Part shown: piece after piece, positions 1-6,398 of the stretch | How positions within the stretch are numbered: the stretch's first letter is position 1 | How the letters are laid out: the number at the start of each line of letters is the position of its first letter | Source of the DNA: an uncultured Taibaiella sp. | GTDB taxonomy: Bacteria > Bacteroidota > Bacteroidia > Chitinophagales > Chitinophagaceae | NCBI GenBank assembly: GCA_937871155.1 | Contig: CALMXV010000316.1 | Coordinates: 1-9,248 of the forward strand | Reading direction: 5' to 3' | Length of the DNA stretch: 9,248 bases | Program-made: the position numbers and the translations under genes | Notes under the pieces: model-generated | Databases searched by the model: none | The model's input: only the letters and a program-made list of their open reading frames with translations | What the model was told of the DNA's origin: nothing

Positions 1-2
1 TA

Positions 3-59
3 CAGTACAAGAGTGCGACGCAAGATCAGCTGCTAAGGGTACAAAAGCTAGGTACATAA
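3..59 (+). CDS. Possible C-terminal end of an upstream gene (partial)
   Basis: The frame starting at base 3 stays open to a TAA at 57-59 and would encode a C-terminus ending in DQLLRVQKLGT. The stop sits directly against a strong hairpin with an A-run and a T-run (58-93), as expected for the end of a transcription unit. Only 18 codons are visible, so no family can be named. The other two plus frames are less convincing: one stops at 34-36 and the other runs into the hairpin. This could equally be non-coding DNA. Confidence 0.25.
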   Translation, partial: QYKSATQDQLLRVQKLGT

Positions 60-93
60 AAAAAGCTGCAATACAATGTTTGCAGCTTTTTTT
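58..93. terminator. Bidirectional intrinsic terminator (tRNA-Ser / upstream gene)
   Basis: Bases 58-70 (seven A's then GCTGCA) are the exact reverse complement of 81-93 (TGCAGC then seven T's), giving a 13-bp perfect stem around a 10-nt loop. The A-run on one side and the T-run on the other let it work on either strand. On the minus strand it follows the CCA end of the tRNA-Ser immediately. On the plus strand it would end whatever gene enters the window from the left. Confidence 0.85.
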
Positions 94-182
94 GGCGGAG
101 AGTAAGAGATTCGAACTCTTGATACAGTTTCCCGTATACACACTTTCCAGGCGTGCTCCTTCAACCACTCGGACACGTCTCC
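93..182 (-). tRNA. tRNA-Ser, anticodon GGA
   Basis: Read on the minus strand this folds as a class II tRNA. The acceptor 5' strand is GGAGACG, followed by a 3-bp D stem (TCC/GGA) and an anticodon stem CACGC/GTGTG around loop CTGGAAA, giving anticodon GGA (reads UCC/UCU). A long variable arm ATACGG/CTGTAT carries a GAAA tetraloop. The T arm is AAGAG/CTCTT with loop TTCGAAT, and discriminator G and an encoded CCA follow. The long variable arm is the main seryl-tRNA synthetase identity element. The acceptor 3' strand is ACTCTCC, so pairs 6-67 (C with C) and 7-66 (G with A) cannot form and the acceptor stem has only five standard pairs. It appears to be transcribed alone, between a promoter box at 197-204 and the terminator at 58-93. 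Confidence 0.95.
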
Positions 183-196
183 AGATTAAAGGACGG

Positions 197-204
197 CAAA
201 GGTA
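197..204 (-). promoter_or_regulatory. Promoter -7 box of tRNA-Ser (TACCTTTG)
   Basis: On the minus strand TACCTTTG matches the Bacteroidota housekeeping -7 consensus TAnnTTTG and is followed by C, as at the other promoters in this window. It lies 14 bases upstream of the first tRNA base, so the primary transcript would have a leader of under ten bases. I see no convincing TTG at the usual -33 distance. Confidence 0.65.
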
Positions 205-298
205 ATGTTATAATCCTTTTTTCCTAACGATTTTTTACAAAGAGATTATTTTATGAAACAATGACGACTACTTCAACTAAACAAATACAAAAATTTTC

Positions 299-334
299 AA
301 AAAAAATCCTCCCTAGATGCCTATCTAAGGAGGA
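299..334 (-). terminator. Intrinsic terminator of pnp
   Basis: The arms at 307-318 and 323-334 form a 12-bp stem around a 4-base loop. The only non-Watson-Crick pair (313 with 328) is G-U in the minus-strand RNA but C-A in the plus-strand RNA. Eight A's at 299-306 become an 8-U tract on the minus strand. Both facts point to termination of leftward transcription, 25 bases after the pnp stop codon. Confidence 0.9.
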
Positions 335-358
335 AAAAAACTATTAAACGAGATAAAA

Positions 359-2686
359 CTAAAATGCTAAATCGCTATCATTAGATGCAGGTTTTGCTGC
401 TTCATCATTGGTAGTAGGTGCATTTTCGTTTCTTGGATGGTGCTCTCTTCTTGGTCCTCTGTCATTTGATTTTCTATCAAAATCTTTTCTTGGTCCTCTA
501 TCATTTCCGCCTTCTCTACGTTCTCTTTTTTCAGGCTCTACATAGCCTTCCGGCTTTTCCATTAGCACTTTGCGACTAAGACGTAGCTTGCCGGTTTTAG
601 GATCTGTACCCACCAATTTAATTTTCACTTTGTCTCCTTCAGCCAATACACCTTCCAATGTATCTAAACGCTTCCAACTTACTTCAGAGATATGCAACAA
701 TCCTTGTTTGCCTGGCATAAATTCAATGAATGCACCAAAAGCAACAATAGATTTCACCACACCTTCATATACTTCACCAATTTCCGGAACGGCTACGATA
801 CCTTTAATCCAGTTTCTAGCTTTATCAATGCTTTCTTTATTAGCAGAGAATATCTTCACAATCCCTTTGTTATTCTCTTCTTCGATATTGATAGTAGCAC
901 CGGTTTCACGTTGAATTTCTTGAATGATTTTACCACCTGGTCCGATTACCGCACCGATAAACTCACTATCAATAATCAATTGTTCAATACGTGGCGCATG
1001 AGGTTTCAAGTCTTCTCTATGCTGAGGTACTGTTTGGTACATGGCATCTAAAATATGAAGACGGCCGCGTTTAGCCTGAGCTAATGCTTGACGCATAACA
1101 TCCATACTAAGTCCATCAACTTTAATATCCATTTGAATACCACAGATACCATCACGTGTACCGGTTACTTTAAAATCCATATCACCTAAGTGATCTTCAT
1201 CACCGAGGATGTCTGTCAATACGGCCCATTTCCCATCATCTACTCTTGAGATAAGTCCCATAGCCACTCCACTTACGTGTTTAGGAAAAGGAACACCGGC
1301 ATCCATCAATGCAAGAGAGCCGGCACAAACTGTAGCCATTGAAGAAGAACCATTCGACTCAAGAATATCCGATACTACTCGCACGGTATAAGGGAAAGAA
1401 TCTCCTGGCAACATTTGTTCTAAAGAACGCAAAGCTAGGTTGCCATGCCCTACTTCTCTTCTTCCTGGTCCACGCATTGGCTTAGTTTCGCCGGTAGAGA
1501 ATGGAGGAAAGTTGTAATGTAAAATGAATTTACGATAATTAGAAGTAGCTGCACTTTCAACTAAAAGTTCATCATCAGAAGTACCTAGGGTAACTGTAGT
1601 TAAGGATTGAGTTTCCCCACGAGTAAATAGTGCTGAGCCATGAGGAGTAGGCAATAAATCTGTTTCGATGGTTAAAGCTCGAACATCTTCTAAGCCGCGT
1701 CCATCAAGACGTTTATGCTCATCCAAAATCATATTACGTACTGTATAGTACTGTAAATCTTCCAAATATTTTTTGGCATAAGACTTAGAGGAATCTGGCA
1801 ATGTTTCTCCTTCAGGTAAGCCTGCGGCTAGATGCAACATCAATGCTTCTTGTAATTCTTTGAAAGCTTGACTACGCTCATGTTTTGCCGAGGCGCTACG
1901 TGCAATTTCTTTCATTTTTTCTTCTGCAAATACAGTAACAGCAGCTTTGATAGTTTCATCTTCTACTGCTTTTACATATTCTCTTTTTTCAGGAGCATTT
2001 ATTTTATCTCTTAAAGCTTGTTGTGCTTGAATTTGAATGCGAATGGCGCTGTGTGCGGTTTCGATAGCAGTAATCAAATCTTCTTCACTACATTCTTTTG
2101 CATCACCTTCTACCATCATGATATTTTTTTCGGTAGCAGCAATGATAAAATCCATATCGGCATCCTTCATCTCTGTTCGAGTAGGATTGACAACAAACTG
2201 TCCATTGATACGTGCAACACGTACTTCAGAAATAATTTCTTGTACCGGCACATCAGACACAGCAAGGGCTGCAGAAGCTGCCAAACAAGCTAGCTGGTCA
2301 GGCATCACTTCAGCATCTGAAGATATAAGGTAAACCAACACTTGTACATCACAAAAATAGTCTTCTGGGAAAAGTGGACGAAGCGCTCTATCTATCAAAC
2401 GAGAAATTAGTACTTCATAATCGCTCAGGCGGCCTTCTCTTTTGAAGAATGAACCTGGAATACGACCTGCAGAAGCAAATTTCTCTTGATAATCTACAGT
2501 AAGTGGAAAAAAAGACTGACCGGGCTTAGGGTCAGAAGCTGCTACTACAGTAGCCATTATCATACAATTGCCTTGGCGCACCACTACGGCACCATCTGCT
2601 TGGCGGGCTAGGCGCCCTGTTTCTATTGAAATTTCCTTACCATCGTTCATTTGAAACGACACGGAAATTGCTTGAGGAATGTTCAT
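359..2686 (-). CDS. pnp: Polyribonucleotide nucleotidyltransferase (PNPase)
   Basis: PNPase is a phosphorolytic 3'-to-5' exoribonuclease that degrades mRNA in the cytoplasm, releasing nucleoside diphosphates, and can run in reverse to add tails. The 775-residue protein shows the full domain order. It has a first RNase PH domain (about 10-145) with the RNA-contacting SFFKREGR loop at 79-86, and an all-alpha linker (about 240-310). A second, catalytic RNase PH domain (about 325-550) has GDEDHLGDMDFK at 495-506, giving catalytic D496, D502 and K504 by comparison with E. coli D486, D492 and K494. A KH domain with GPGG at 582-585 and an S1 domain (about 635-706) follow. A disordered R/N/D-rich tail (about 715-775) makes it longer than the 711-residue E. 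coli enzyme. The ATG has an A-rich upstream stretch and no clear Shine-Dalgarno. It lies downstream of rpsO and probably shares its transcript. Confidence 0.98.
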   Translation of the reverse strand: MNIPQAISVSFQMNDGKEISIETGRLARQADGAVVVRQGNCMIMATVVAASDPKPGQSFFPLTVDYQEKFASAGRIPGSFFKREGRLSDYEVLISRLIDRALRPLFPEDYFCDVQVLVYLISSDAEVMPDQLACLAASAALAVSDVPVQEIISEVRVARINGQFVVNPTRTEMKDADMDFIIAATEKNIMMVEGDAKECSEEDLITAIETAHSAIRIQIQAQQALRDKINAPEKREYVKAVEDETIKAAVTVFAEEKMKEIARSASAKHERSQAFKELQEALMLHLAAGLPEGETLPDSSKSYAKKYLEDLQYYTVRNMILDEHKRLDGRGLEDVRALTIETDLLPTPHGSALFTRGETQSLTTVTLGTSDDELLVESAATSNYRKFILHYNFPPFSTGETKPMRGPGRREVGHGNLALRSLEQMLPGDSFPYTVRVVSDILESNGSSSMATVCAGSLALMDAGVPFPKHVSGVAMGLISRVDDGKWAVLTDILGDEDHLGDMDFKVTGTRDGICGIQMDIKVDGLSMDVMRQALAQAKRGRLHILDAMYQTVPQHREDLKPHAPRIEQLIIDSEFIGAVIGPGGKIIQEIQRETGATINIEEENNKGIVKIFSANKESIDKARNWIKGIVAVPEIGEVYEGVVKSIVAFGAFIEFMPGKQGLLHISEVSWKRLDTLEGVLAEGDKVKIKLVGTDPKTGKLRLSRKVLMEKPEGYVEPEKRERREGGNDRGPRKDFDRKSNDRGPRREHHPRNENAPTTNDEAAKPASNDSDLAF
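448..506 (-). repeat. 39-bp-period repeat encoding the RGPR tail of PNPase
   Basis: Bases 448-467 and 487-506 are identical except at one position (G461 versus A500) and start 39 bases apart, which is 13 codons. They encode the two NDRGPR motifs (residues 728-733 and 741-746) in the low-complexity C-terminal tail of PNPase, which suggests the tail grew by in-frame tandem duplication. Confidence 0.7.
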
Positions 2687-2710
2687 GGTATTATTTTTTT
2701 GTCAGCGATT

Positions 2711-2750
2711 TACTTGCGAAGAATTTTTAAAAAAAACACTTTGGCAAGTA
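2711..2750 (-). promoter_or_regulatory. Inverted repeat in the pnp 5' leader
   Basis: TACTTGC (2711-2717) and GCAAGTA (2744-2750) are exact reverse complements separated by 26 bases and end 24 bases upstream of the pnp ATG. It could form a stem in the leader RNA between the larger hairpin at 2774-2813 and the start codon. The long AT-rich loop makes it a weak structure. Confidence 0.35.
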
Positions 2751-2773
2751 TTAAATAAGGGATTCATCAAATA

Positions 2774-2813
2774 GCACAATTCCCAACCGTTTTTGATGAG
2801 TTGGGAATTGTGT
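2774..2813 (-). promoter_or_regulatory. Long hairpin in the rpsO-pnp intergenic region
   Basis: CACAATTCCCAAC (2775-2787) pairs perfectly with GTTGGGAATTGTG (2800-2812) around a 12-nt loop, and 2774/2813 can add a wobble pair. The hairpin begins about 18 bases after the rpsO stop codon. On the minus strand it is followed by CTATTTGATG rather than a U-run, so it is not a standard terminator. In E. coli the same intergenic position carries a stem-loop cut by RNase III and used by PNPase to repress its own mRNA. A processing or autoregulatory role here is inferred from position and shape only. Confidence 0.65.
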
Positions 2814-2830
2814 GTAATCATTGTAAATAA

Positions 2831-3103
2831 TTATTTACGGATGCCTAATTTTTCGATTAAGGCACGATATCCTTGAAGGTTGGTGCGGCTCATGTATTGT
2901 AGTAATCTTTTACGACGACCTACTAATTGCATTAAACCACGATGGGTAGAAAAATCTTTCTTGTTTTGTTTCAAGTGGTTGGAGATATGGTTGATACGTT
3001 CTGTCATTTGGGCAATTTGAGATTCTGTTGCACCAGTATTAGTTTCAGCACCACCGTATGTTTTGTAAATTGTTGTCTTTTGTTTTGCAGATAAATGAGA
3101 CAT
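2831..3103 (-). CDS. rpsO: 30S ribosomal protein S15
   Basis: S15 is a primary 16S rRNA-binding protein of the 30S platform and also contacts the 50S subunit. The 90-residue product matches the usual S15 length. It has the four-helix fold signature, with NTGATESQIAQMTERINHIS in the first half, then LKQNKKDFSTHRGL and LVGRRKRLLQYM, and ends in YRALIEKLGIRK. I chose the ATG at 3103. The open frame continues upstream to 3148, but those 15 extra codons cover the promoter's -7 box (3123-3130), so they cannot be on the main transcript, and they would precede the normal S15 N-terminus (MSHLSAKQK). It is first in an rpsO-pnp unit, 144 bases from pnp. S15 represses its own translation in several bacteria; no pseudoknot was identified here. 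Confidence 0.97.
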   Translation of the reverse strand: MSHLSAKQKTTIYKTYGGAETNTGATESQIAQMTERINHISNHLKQNKKDFSTHRGLMQLVGRRKRLLQYMSRTNLQGYRALIEKLGIRK

Positions 3104-3122
3104 AGTTCTATTTTTTCGGGTG

Positions 3123-3150
3123 CAAAGATAAGGAACTATTCTATACAAAA
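3123..3150 (-). promoter_or_regulatory. Promoter of rpsO-pnp
   Basis: TATCTTTG on the minus strand (3123-3130) matches TAnnTTTG exactly, and TTTTG at 3146-3150 could be the -33 element, although the 15-base spacing is a little short. Transcription would begin near 3116-3119, giving a leader of about 15 bases before the S15 ATG. Confidence 0.65.
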
Positions 3151-3541
3151 CTTTTTTTTAAAAAAATAATAGTTTTGATTATCAACAAGTTATAGAATTA
3201 GTGCACTCTTAAGTAAACCTTTTTGTTGCCTATTAGGCTTTAGATTACTCATAAACTCAAAGTGAAGTTAATAAATTTCCTATTTCGGAATCCTATTTGA
3301 AGATTTAATGAATGAACAATTCCATCTTTAGTAGTTATTAAATTTTTTAGACAAAATATCGAATAGAAACTTTTTCAAGCAAAGTACAAATCTATAAAGG
3401 TTAAATCAGTTCAGTCACTTCTTTTAAGCCTCAATTATTGAAAAAGACATTAAAGGAATCTAATAAGATAAGCGGTACTATCTTGATAAACTTAACAACA
3501 ATATAATACTTAACACATCGCTTTACAACGGATTCATTTTT
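3151..3541. other. Gene-free divergent spacer
   Basis: This AT-rich stretch of about 390 bases lies between the rpsO promoter and the promoter of the small membrane protein gene. No reading frame with coding character, RNA gene or strong hairpin was seen. A 6-bp inverted repeat (AAGATA at 3465-3470, TATCTT at 3479-3484) about 60 bases upstream of the plus-strand promoter is the only local symmetry and may be chance. I cannot exclude decayed gene remains. Confidence 0.5.
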
Positions 3542-3549
3542 TACTTTTG
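3542..3549 (+). promoter_or_regulatory. Promoter -7 box of the membrane-protein/lipoprotein/TPR unit (TACTTTTG)
   Basis: TACTTTTG matches TAnnTTTG and is followed by CA, like the boxes of rpsO and rplR. Transcription would start near 3553-3556, leaving roughly ten bases before the ATG at 3564, or about 40 before the in-frame ATG at 3597. No clear TTG -33 element is present; TTTAC at 3522-3526 is the nearest candidate. Confidence 0.6.
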
Positions 3550-3563
3550 CAGTTTATATAACT

Positions 3564-3800
3564 ATGGTACAAGAAAACACACCTCGAAGAAGCAATATGG
3601 AGAAAATGCAGATTCCACTTCACTTTGGAATGGGCGTTGTCTATTTAGTTATCGGATTTATGGTATTATACATTAAGTACTTTGGCACCATGGCCTTGTC
3701 TTCTGGTATTGCCTATGCATTAGGCAGTTTGCTTTTACTGTACGGAGCTTTCAGAATTTGGAGAGGCATAACTATGATGCGTCAACAGCGAAGAAGATAA
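3564..3800 (+). CDS. Small two-helix membrane protein, function unknown
   Basis: I do not recognise a named family. The 78-residue product has a polar N-terminus, two hydrophobic segments (about 22-40, GMGVVYLVIGFMVLYIKYF, and about 44-62, ALSSGIAYALGSLLLLYGA) and a strongly basic end (MMRQQRRR). By the positive-inside rule that puts the C-terminus in the cytoplasm. A second in-frame ATG at 3597 (residue 12) is an equally possible start and would leave a more normal leader after the promoter at 3542-3549. The gene is first in a plus-strand unit, ahead of a PstS-like lipoprotein and a TPR protein. From memory, small membrane proteins occur at this place in Bacteroidota ExbB/ExbD/TonB clusters that also carry a PstS-like and a TPR gene. 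No exb or tonB gene is visible here, so that link is only inference. Confidence 0.8.
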   Translation: MVQENTPRRSNMEKMQIPLHFGMGVVYLVIGFMVLYIKYFGTMALSSGIAYALGSLLLLYGAFRIWRGITMMRQQRRR

Positions 3801-3804
3801 GCCG

Positions 3805-3867
3805 ATGAAAGCAGTTAAAATACTGTTACAACAACTTTCAAAACATAAAATTGTAGTAAAATTGTAG
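3805..3867 (+). CDS. Possible 20-codon micro-ORF between two operon genes
   Basis: An ATG four bases after the preceding stop opens a frame encoding MKAVKILLQQLSKHKIVVKL, with a TAG at 3865-3867, two bases before the lipoprotein ATG. It fills the whole gap. Its stop is created by the second copy of an 11-bp tandem repeat; with one copy removed the frame would read straight into the lipoprotein start. It could be a translational coupler, an abandoned 5' extension or chance. There is no homology evidence. Confidence 0.25.
   Translation: MKAVKILLQQLSKHKIVVKL
3846..3867 (+). repeat. 11-bp tandem duplication before the lipoprotein gene
   Basis: TAAAATTGTAG occurs twice, head to tail and without mismatch, at 3846-3856 and 3857-3867, ending two bases before the ATG at 3870. 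The second copy contains TAAAATTG, one base off the TAnnTTTG promoter box. The unit length is not a multiple of three, so gain or loss of a copy would change the reading frame of the upstream micro-ORF. Confidence 0.9.
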
Positions 3868-3869
3868 CA

Positions 3870-4778
3870 ATGAATCGTATAAAATCACTCGGAGTAATGC
3901 TATTAGGAAGCTTAGCAATTGCTGCTTGTAATGCTCCTAGAGAAAAAAAAGAAACTGATACTTTAGGTAAAGGCTCCATCCAAATTTGTGTTGATGAAAC
4001 ATACAAACCCATTATTGAAGAGCAAAGCAAAGTATTTGATAGTAGCTTCCCGGAAGCTCATGTAACGATACATTACAAGTCGGAAACAGAATGTATTCAA
4101 GACTTTTTGAATGATAGTGCAAGATTGATTCTAGTGACCAGAGACCTTAATGAAACAGAGAAAAAGCTTTGCGAACAGAAAAAACTAGTTCCTACTACTC
4201 TTGCTATTGCTAAAGATGCTGTAGCGATTATTGTCAATAATAATTCAGTAGATACAGCTTTTGGTATGGATGAACTAAAAGGTATATTAACTGGAACTTA
4301 TAAGAAGAAATTCAAAGTAGTATTTGACAACCAAGGTTCTAGTACGCTACGATTTTTAATGGACTCACTACTTCGTGGGCAAGCCTTAGGGTCTAATGTA
4401 TATGCTGCAAAAGGCAACGATTCTGTAATCAGTTATATAGCACAAAACCCCGATGCTATTGGCTTTGTAGGGGTAAGCTATGTATCTGATTTTAACGATA
4501 CCGAAGGCTTAGCTTTTATTAAGCAAGTGAAAGTTGCTAGTGTTTATAACGATAGCATGCAACAATATTTCAAACCGTACCAAGCTTATATAGCCCCCAA
4601 TTATTATCCGCTTACCAGAAACCTATATTATATCAATAGAGAAACCTATCCTGGACTTGGCACAGGCTTTGCAAATTTCTTATCAAAAGAAAGAGGTCAG
4701 TTGATTTTTAAACAAGCTCGACTGTTCCCACTTCGAACGAATATCATCTTTAGAGATGCTCAAATCAATAATAAATAA
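3870..4778 (+). CDS. PstS-like substrate-binding lipoprotein
   Basis: This 302-residue protein looks like a periplasmic binding protein of the phosphate-binding PstS type (PBP-like family). A short basic N-terminus, a hydrophobic stretch and the lipobox IAAC, with Cys20 as the lipidated residue, show that it is a lipoprotein. PstS-type landmarks follow in order: KDAVAIIVN (116-123 region), GSSTLRF (156-162, at the place of the phosphate-binding GSGTR loop of PstS), AIGFVGVSYVSD (196-207), YPLTRNLYYINRE (246-258), and FANFLSKERGQLIFKQ near the end with LFPLR after it. The binding loop is altered from GSGT to GSST, so the ligand may not be phosphate. No PstC, PstA, PstB or PhoU gene is adjacent, so transport in the usual sense is doubtful. 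It lies 69 bases after the small membrane protein and 24 bases before the TPR gene, probably in one operon. Confidence 0.87.
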   Translation: MNRIKSLGVMLLGSLAIAACNAPREKKETDTLGKGSIQICVDETYKPIIEEQSKVFDSSFPEAHVTIHYKSETECIQDFLNDSARLILVTRDLNETEKKLCEQKKLVPTTLAIAKDAVAIIVNNNSVDTAFGMDELKGILTGTYKKKFKVVFDNQGSSTLRFLMDSLLRGQALGSNVYAAKGNDSVISYIAQNPDAIGFVGVSYVSDFNDTEGLAFIKQVKVASVYNDSMQQYFKPYQAYIAPNYYPLTRNLYYINRETYPGLGTGFANFLSKERGQLIFKQARLFPLRTNIIFRDAQINNK

Positions 4779-4804
4779 AATTTCAAATCAACAATAAATA
4801 AAAT
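4761..4804 (+). repeat. Tandem duplication across the lipoprotein/TPR gene junction
   Basis: Bases 4761-4781 and 4784-4804 are identical at 20 of 21 positions (T4769 versus C4792), with a 23-base period. The first copy holds the last four codons and stop of the lipoprotein gene; the second supplies the leader and the first two bases of the TPR gene's ATG. Removing one period would leave a single base between the TAA and the ATG. Confidence 0.9.
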
Positions 4805-6374
4805 GAAACATCCGATTGTAATAGTAGCAGCCATGTCGCTTAGTATGCAAGTAGCTGCACAGTCTTTGGAGGAAGGAGTGAAAATGTATCACTATGAGCG
4901 TTATGAAACAGCAAAAAAGGTTTTAACTCCTTTAGCTGCTACTAACCCATTAGCCAATTATTATTTAGGCTTATCAGAACTAGGCTTAGAAAATACTGCT
5001 GCCGCTCAAACCATCTTTTCAAAATATGCTGAGAATGCTGCTAACCTTGCAGGATTGGCACGTATAGCTTTTGCTACTGGCAATGTACCTGAAGGGCAAC
5101 GTATTGCTAAATTAGTAGCTGACCAAGCTAAGAAAAAAGAATGGGAACCTTTGAAATATGCTGCTGATGCAGTAACATATTCTATTGGAAGCAACAAACA
5201 AACCGCAATTGATTGGTACAAACAAGCCTTGACCAAAACTGATAATGTTTCTTTGCGTCTTGCCTTAGGAGATGCTTATCGTCAAGTGATGGGTGGAGGC
5301 GGAGAAGCCATGAACAATTATGAACGCGTAACAACAAAAGAACCCAACAACTCATTGGCATTTTCTAAGATTGGTTCTTTATGGTACGATGCTAAAAACT
5401 ACAAATTAGCTTTAGAAAATTACAATAAAGCCAAACTTGCAGATTCACTCAACCCTCTACCCTATCGCGATTTAGCTAATGCATATTTCTGGACCGGCAA
5501 ATACGAATTAGCCAAAAAGAACATTGAACATTATTTGGAATTATCTGATAAAACAACTGACGACCAAATACAATATGCTAACATCCTTTACATGAGTAAA
5601 GATTATAAGGGTGCAATTGATAAAGTAACTACCTTGATGCAATCTGGAGTATCAAAACCTGGCTTTTATGGCATTTTAGCCTATAGCCAGCTAGAAACAA
5701 AGGATTCTACCAATGCTTTAATAAATGTTAGAAAATATTTTGCTAGTCAAAAGGCTGAAAAGATTTTCCCTTCTGACTATATTAACTTCGGAAAAATATT
5801 TTTATTGAATAACAATGCTGACTCAGCTGATATATATTTCAATAAAGCAGTGGCTGTGGATACATCAAAAGACAAAGCGGAACGTTATCGCGAAATTGCT
5901 GATGGATTCAAAAACACTAAAACCACTGAAGGCTACGCCAAAGCCGGCGAATGGTACGGTAAAATAATCAATGAAAATCCTGAAGCTAAAGCATTGGATT
6001 ATTTCTACACAGGGTTTTACAATTACTATTCTAAAAATTACACTAACGCATCTAAAGCATTTGAACAGATGGAAGTTAAATTCCCTGAGCAGCCTTCTGC
6101 TACTTATTGGAGAGCTCGCGTAGAATCTGCACAAGACGAAGACGCTAAGAAAGGTACTGCAGCCCCTTTCTACGAAAAATGGTTAAACAATACTGTGGCA
6201 GGGTATGAAAAGAAAAATGCGGATCTTATGTATGCGTATCAATACTTAGCCTTATACTATTTCAATAAAGGAGATAAAACAAACACTGCAACTTATCTTG
6301 CAAAAATAGAATCTATTGAACCTTCTAACGCTTTTTTAAAGCAAATGAAGGACTTGAATAAGAAGAAGGGGTAA
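4803..6374 (+). CDS. Secreted tetratricopeptide-repeat protein
   Basis: The 523-residue protein begins with a signal peptide (hydrophobic residues 4-18, probable cleavage after VAA at 17-19, mature end QSLEEG), so it is exported, most likely to the periplasm. The rest is helical repeats. The clearest TPR units lie at about 186-219 (KIGSLWYDAKNYKLALENYNKA), 220-251 (LANAYFWTGKYELAKKNIEHYL), 253-283, 325-355 (GKIFLLNNNADSADIYFNKAV), 398-431 (YTGFYNYYSKNYTNASKAFEQM) and 474-507. A Gly-rich insert (GGGG, 164-167) precedes the third quarter of the repeats. TPR arrays are protein-docking scaffolds, with no catalysis implied. Co-transcription with a PstS-like lipoprotein suggests the two act together in the envelope. 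The start ATG is 24 bases after the lipoprotein stop, and a clean terminator at 6399-6432 ends the unit. Confidence 0.92.
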   Translation: MKHPIVIVAAMSLSMQVAAQSLEEGVKMYHYERYETAKKVLTPLAATNPLANYYLGLSELGLENTAAAQTIFSKYAENAANLAGLARIAFATGNVPEGQRIAKLVADQAKKKEWEPLKYAADAVTYSIGSNKQTAIDWYKQALTKTDNVSLRLALGDAYRQVMGGGGEAMNNYERVTTKEPNNSLAFSKIGSLWYDAKNYKLALENYNKAKLADSLNPLPYRDLANAYFWTGKYELAKKNIEHYLELSDKTTDDQIQYANILYMSKDYKGAIDKVTTLMQSGVSKPGFYGILAYSQLETKDSTNALINVRKYFASQKAEKIFPSDYINFGKIFLLNNNADSADIYFNKAVAVDTSKDKAERYREIADGFKNTKTTEGYAKAGEWYGKIINENPEAKALDYFYTGFYNYYSKNYTNASKAFEQMEVKFPEQPSATYWRARVESAQDEDAKKGTAAPFYEKWLNNTVAGYEKKNADLMYAYQYLALYYFNKGDKTNTATYLAKIESIEPSNAFLKQMKDLNKKKG

Positions 6375-6398
6375 CAAACCTCAGCTTTCAATTATACT

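Noticed and set aside
329..334. GGAGGA as a Shine-Dalgarno site
   Set aside because: It is one arm of the pnp terminator stem and no plausible start codon follows on the plus strand.
570..2333. Several plus-strand open frames opposite pnp
   Set aside because: They lie wholly antisense to a clear PNPase gene, have Ser/Thr/Phe-rich compositions typical of shadow frames, and have no start signals.
2774..2813. Transcription terminator between rpsO and pnp
   Set aside because: The stem is strong but is not followed by a U-run on the minus strand, and pnp has no recognisable promoter of its own, so read-through from rpsO is expected.
3104..3148. N-terminal extension of S15 by 15 codons
   Set aside because: The extension overlaps the -7 promoter box at 3123-3130 and does not resemble an S15 N-terminus; the ATG at 3103 gives the standard 90-residue protein.
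3815..4030. Minus-strand frame over the start of the lipoprotein gene
   Set aside because: It is antisense to the signal peptide and the first part of a recognisable lipoprotein and has no promoter or start support.
3870..4778. Component of a high-affinity phosphate ABC transporter
   Set aside because: No permease, ATPase or PhoU gene is present and the ligand loop is altered, so only a PstS-like binding protein is claimed.
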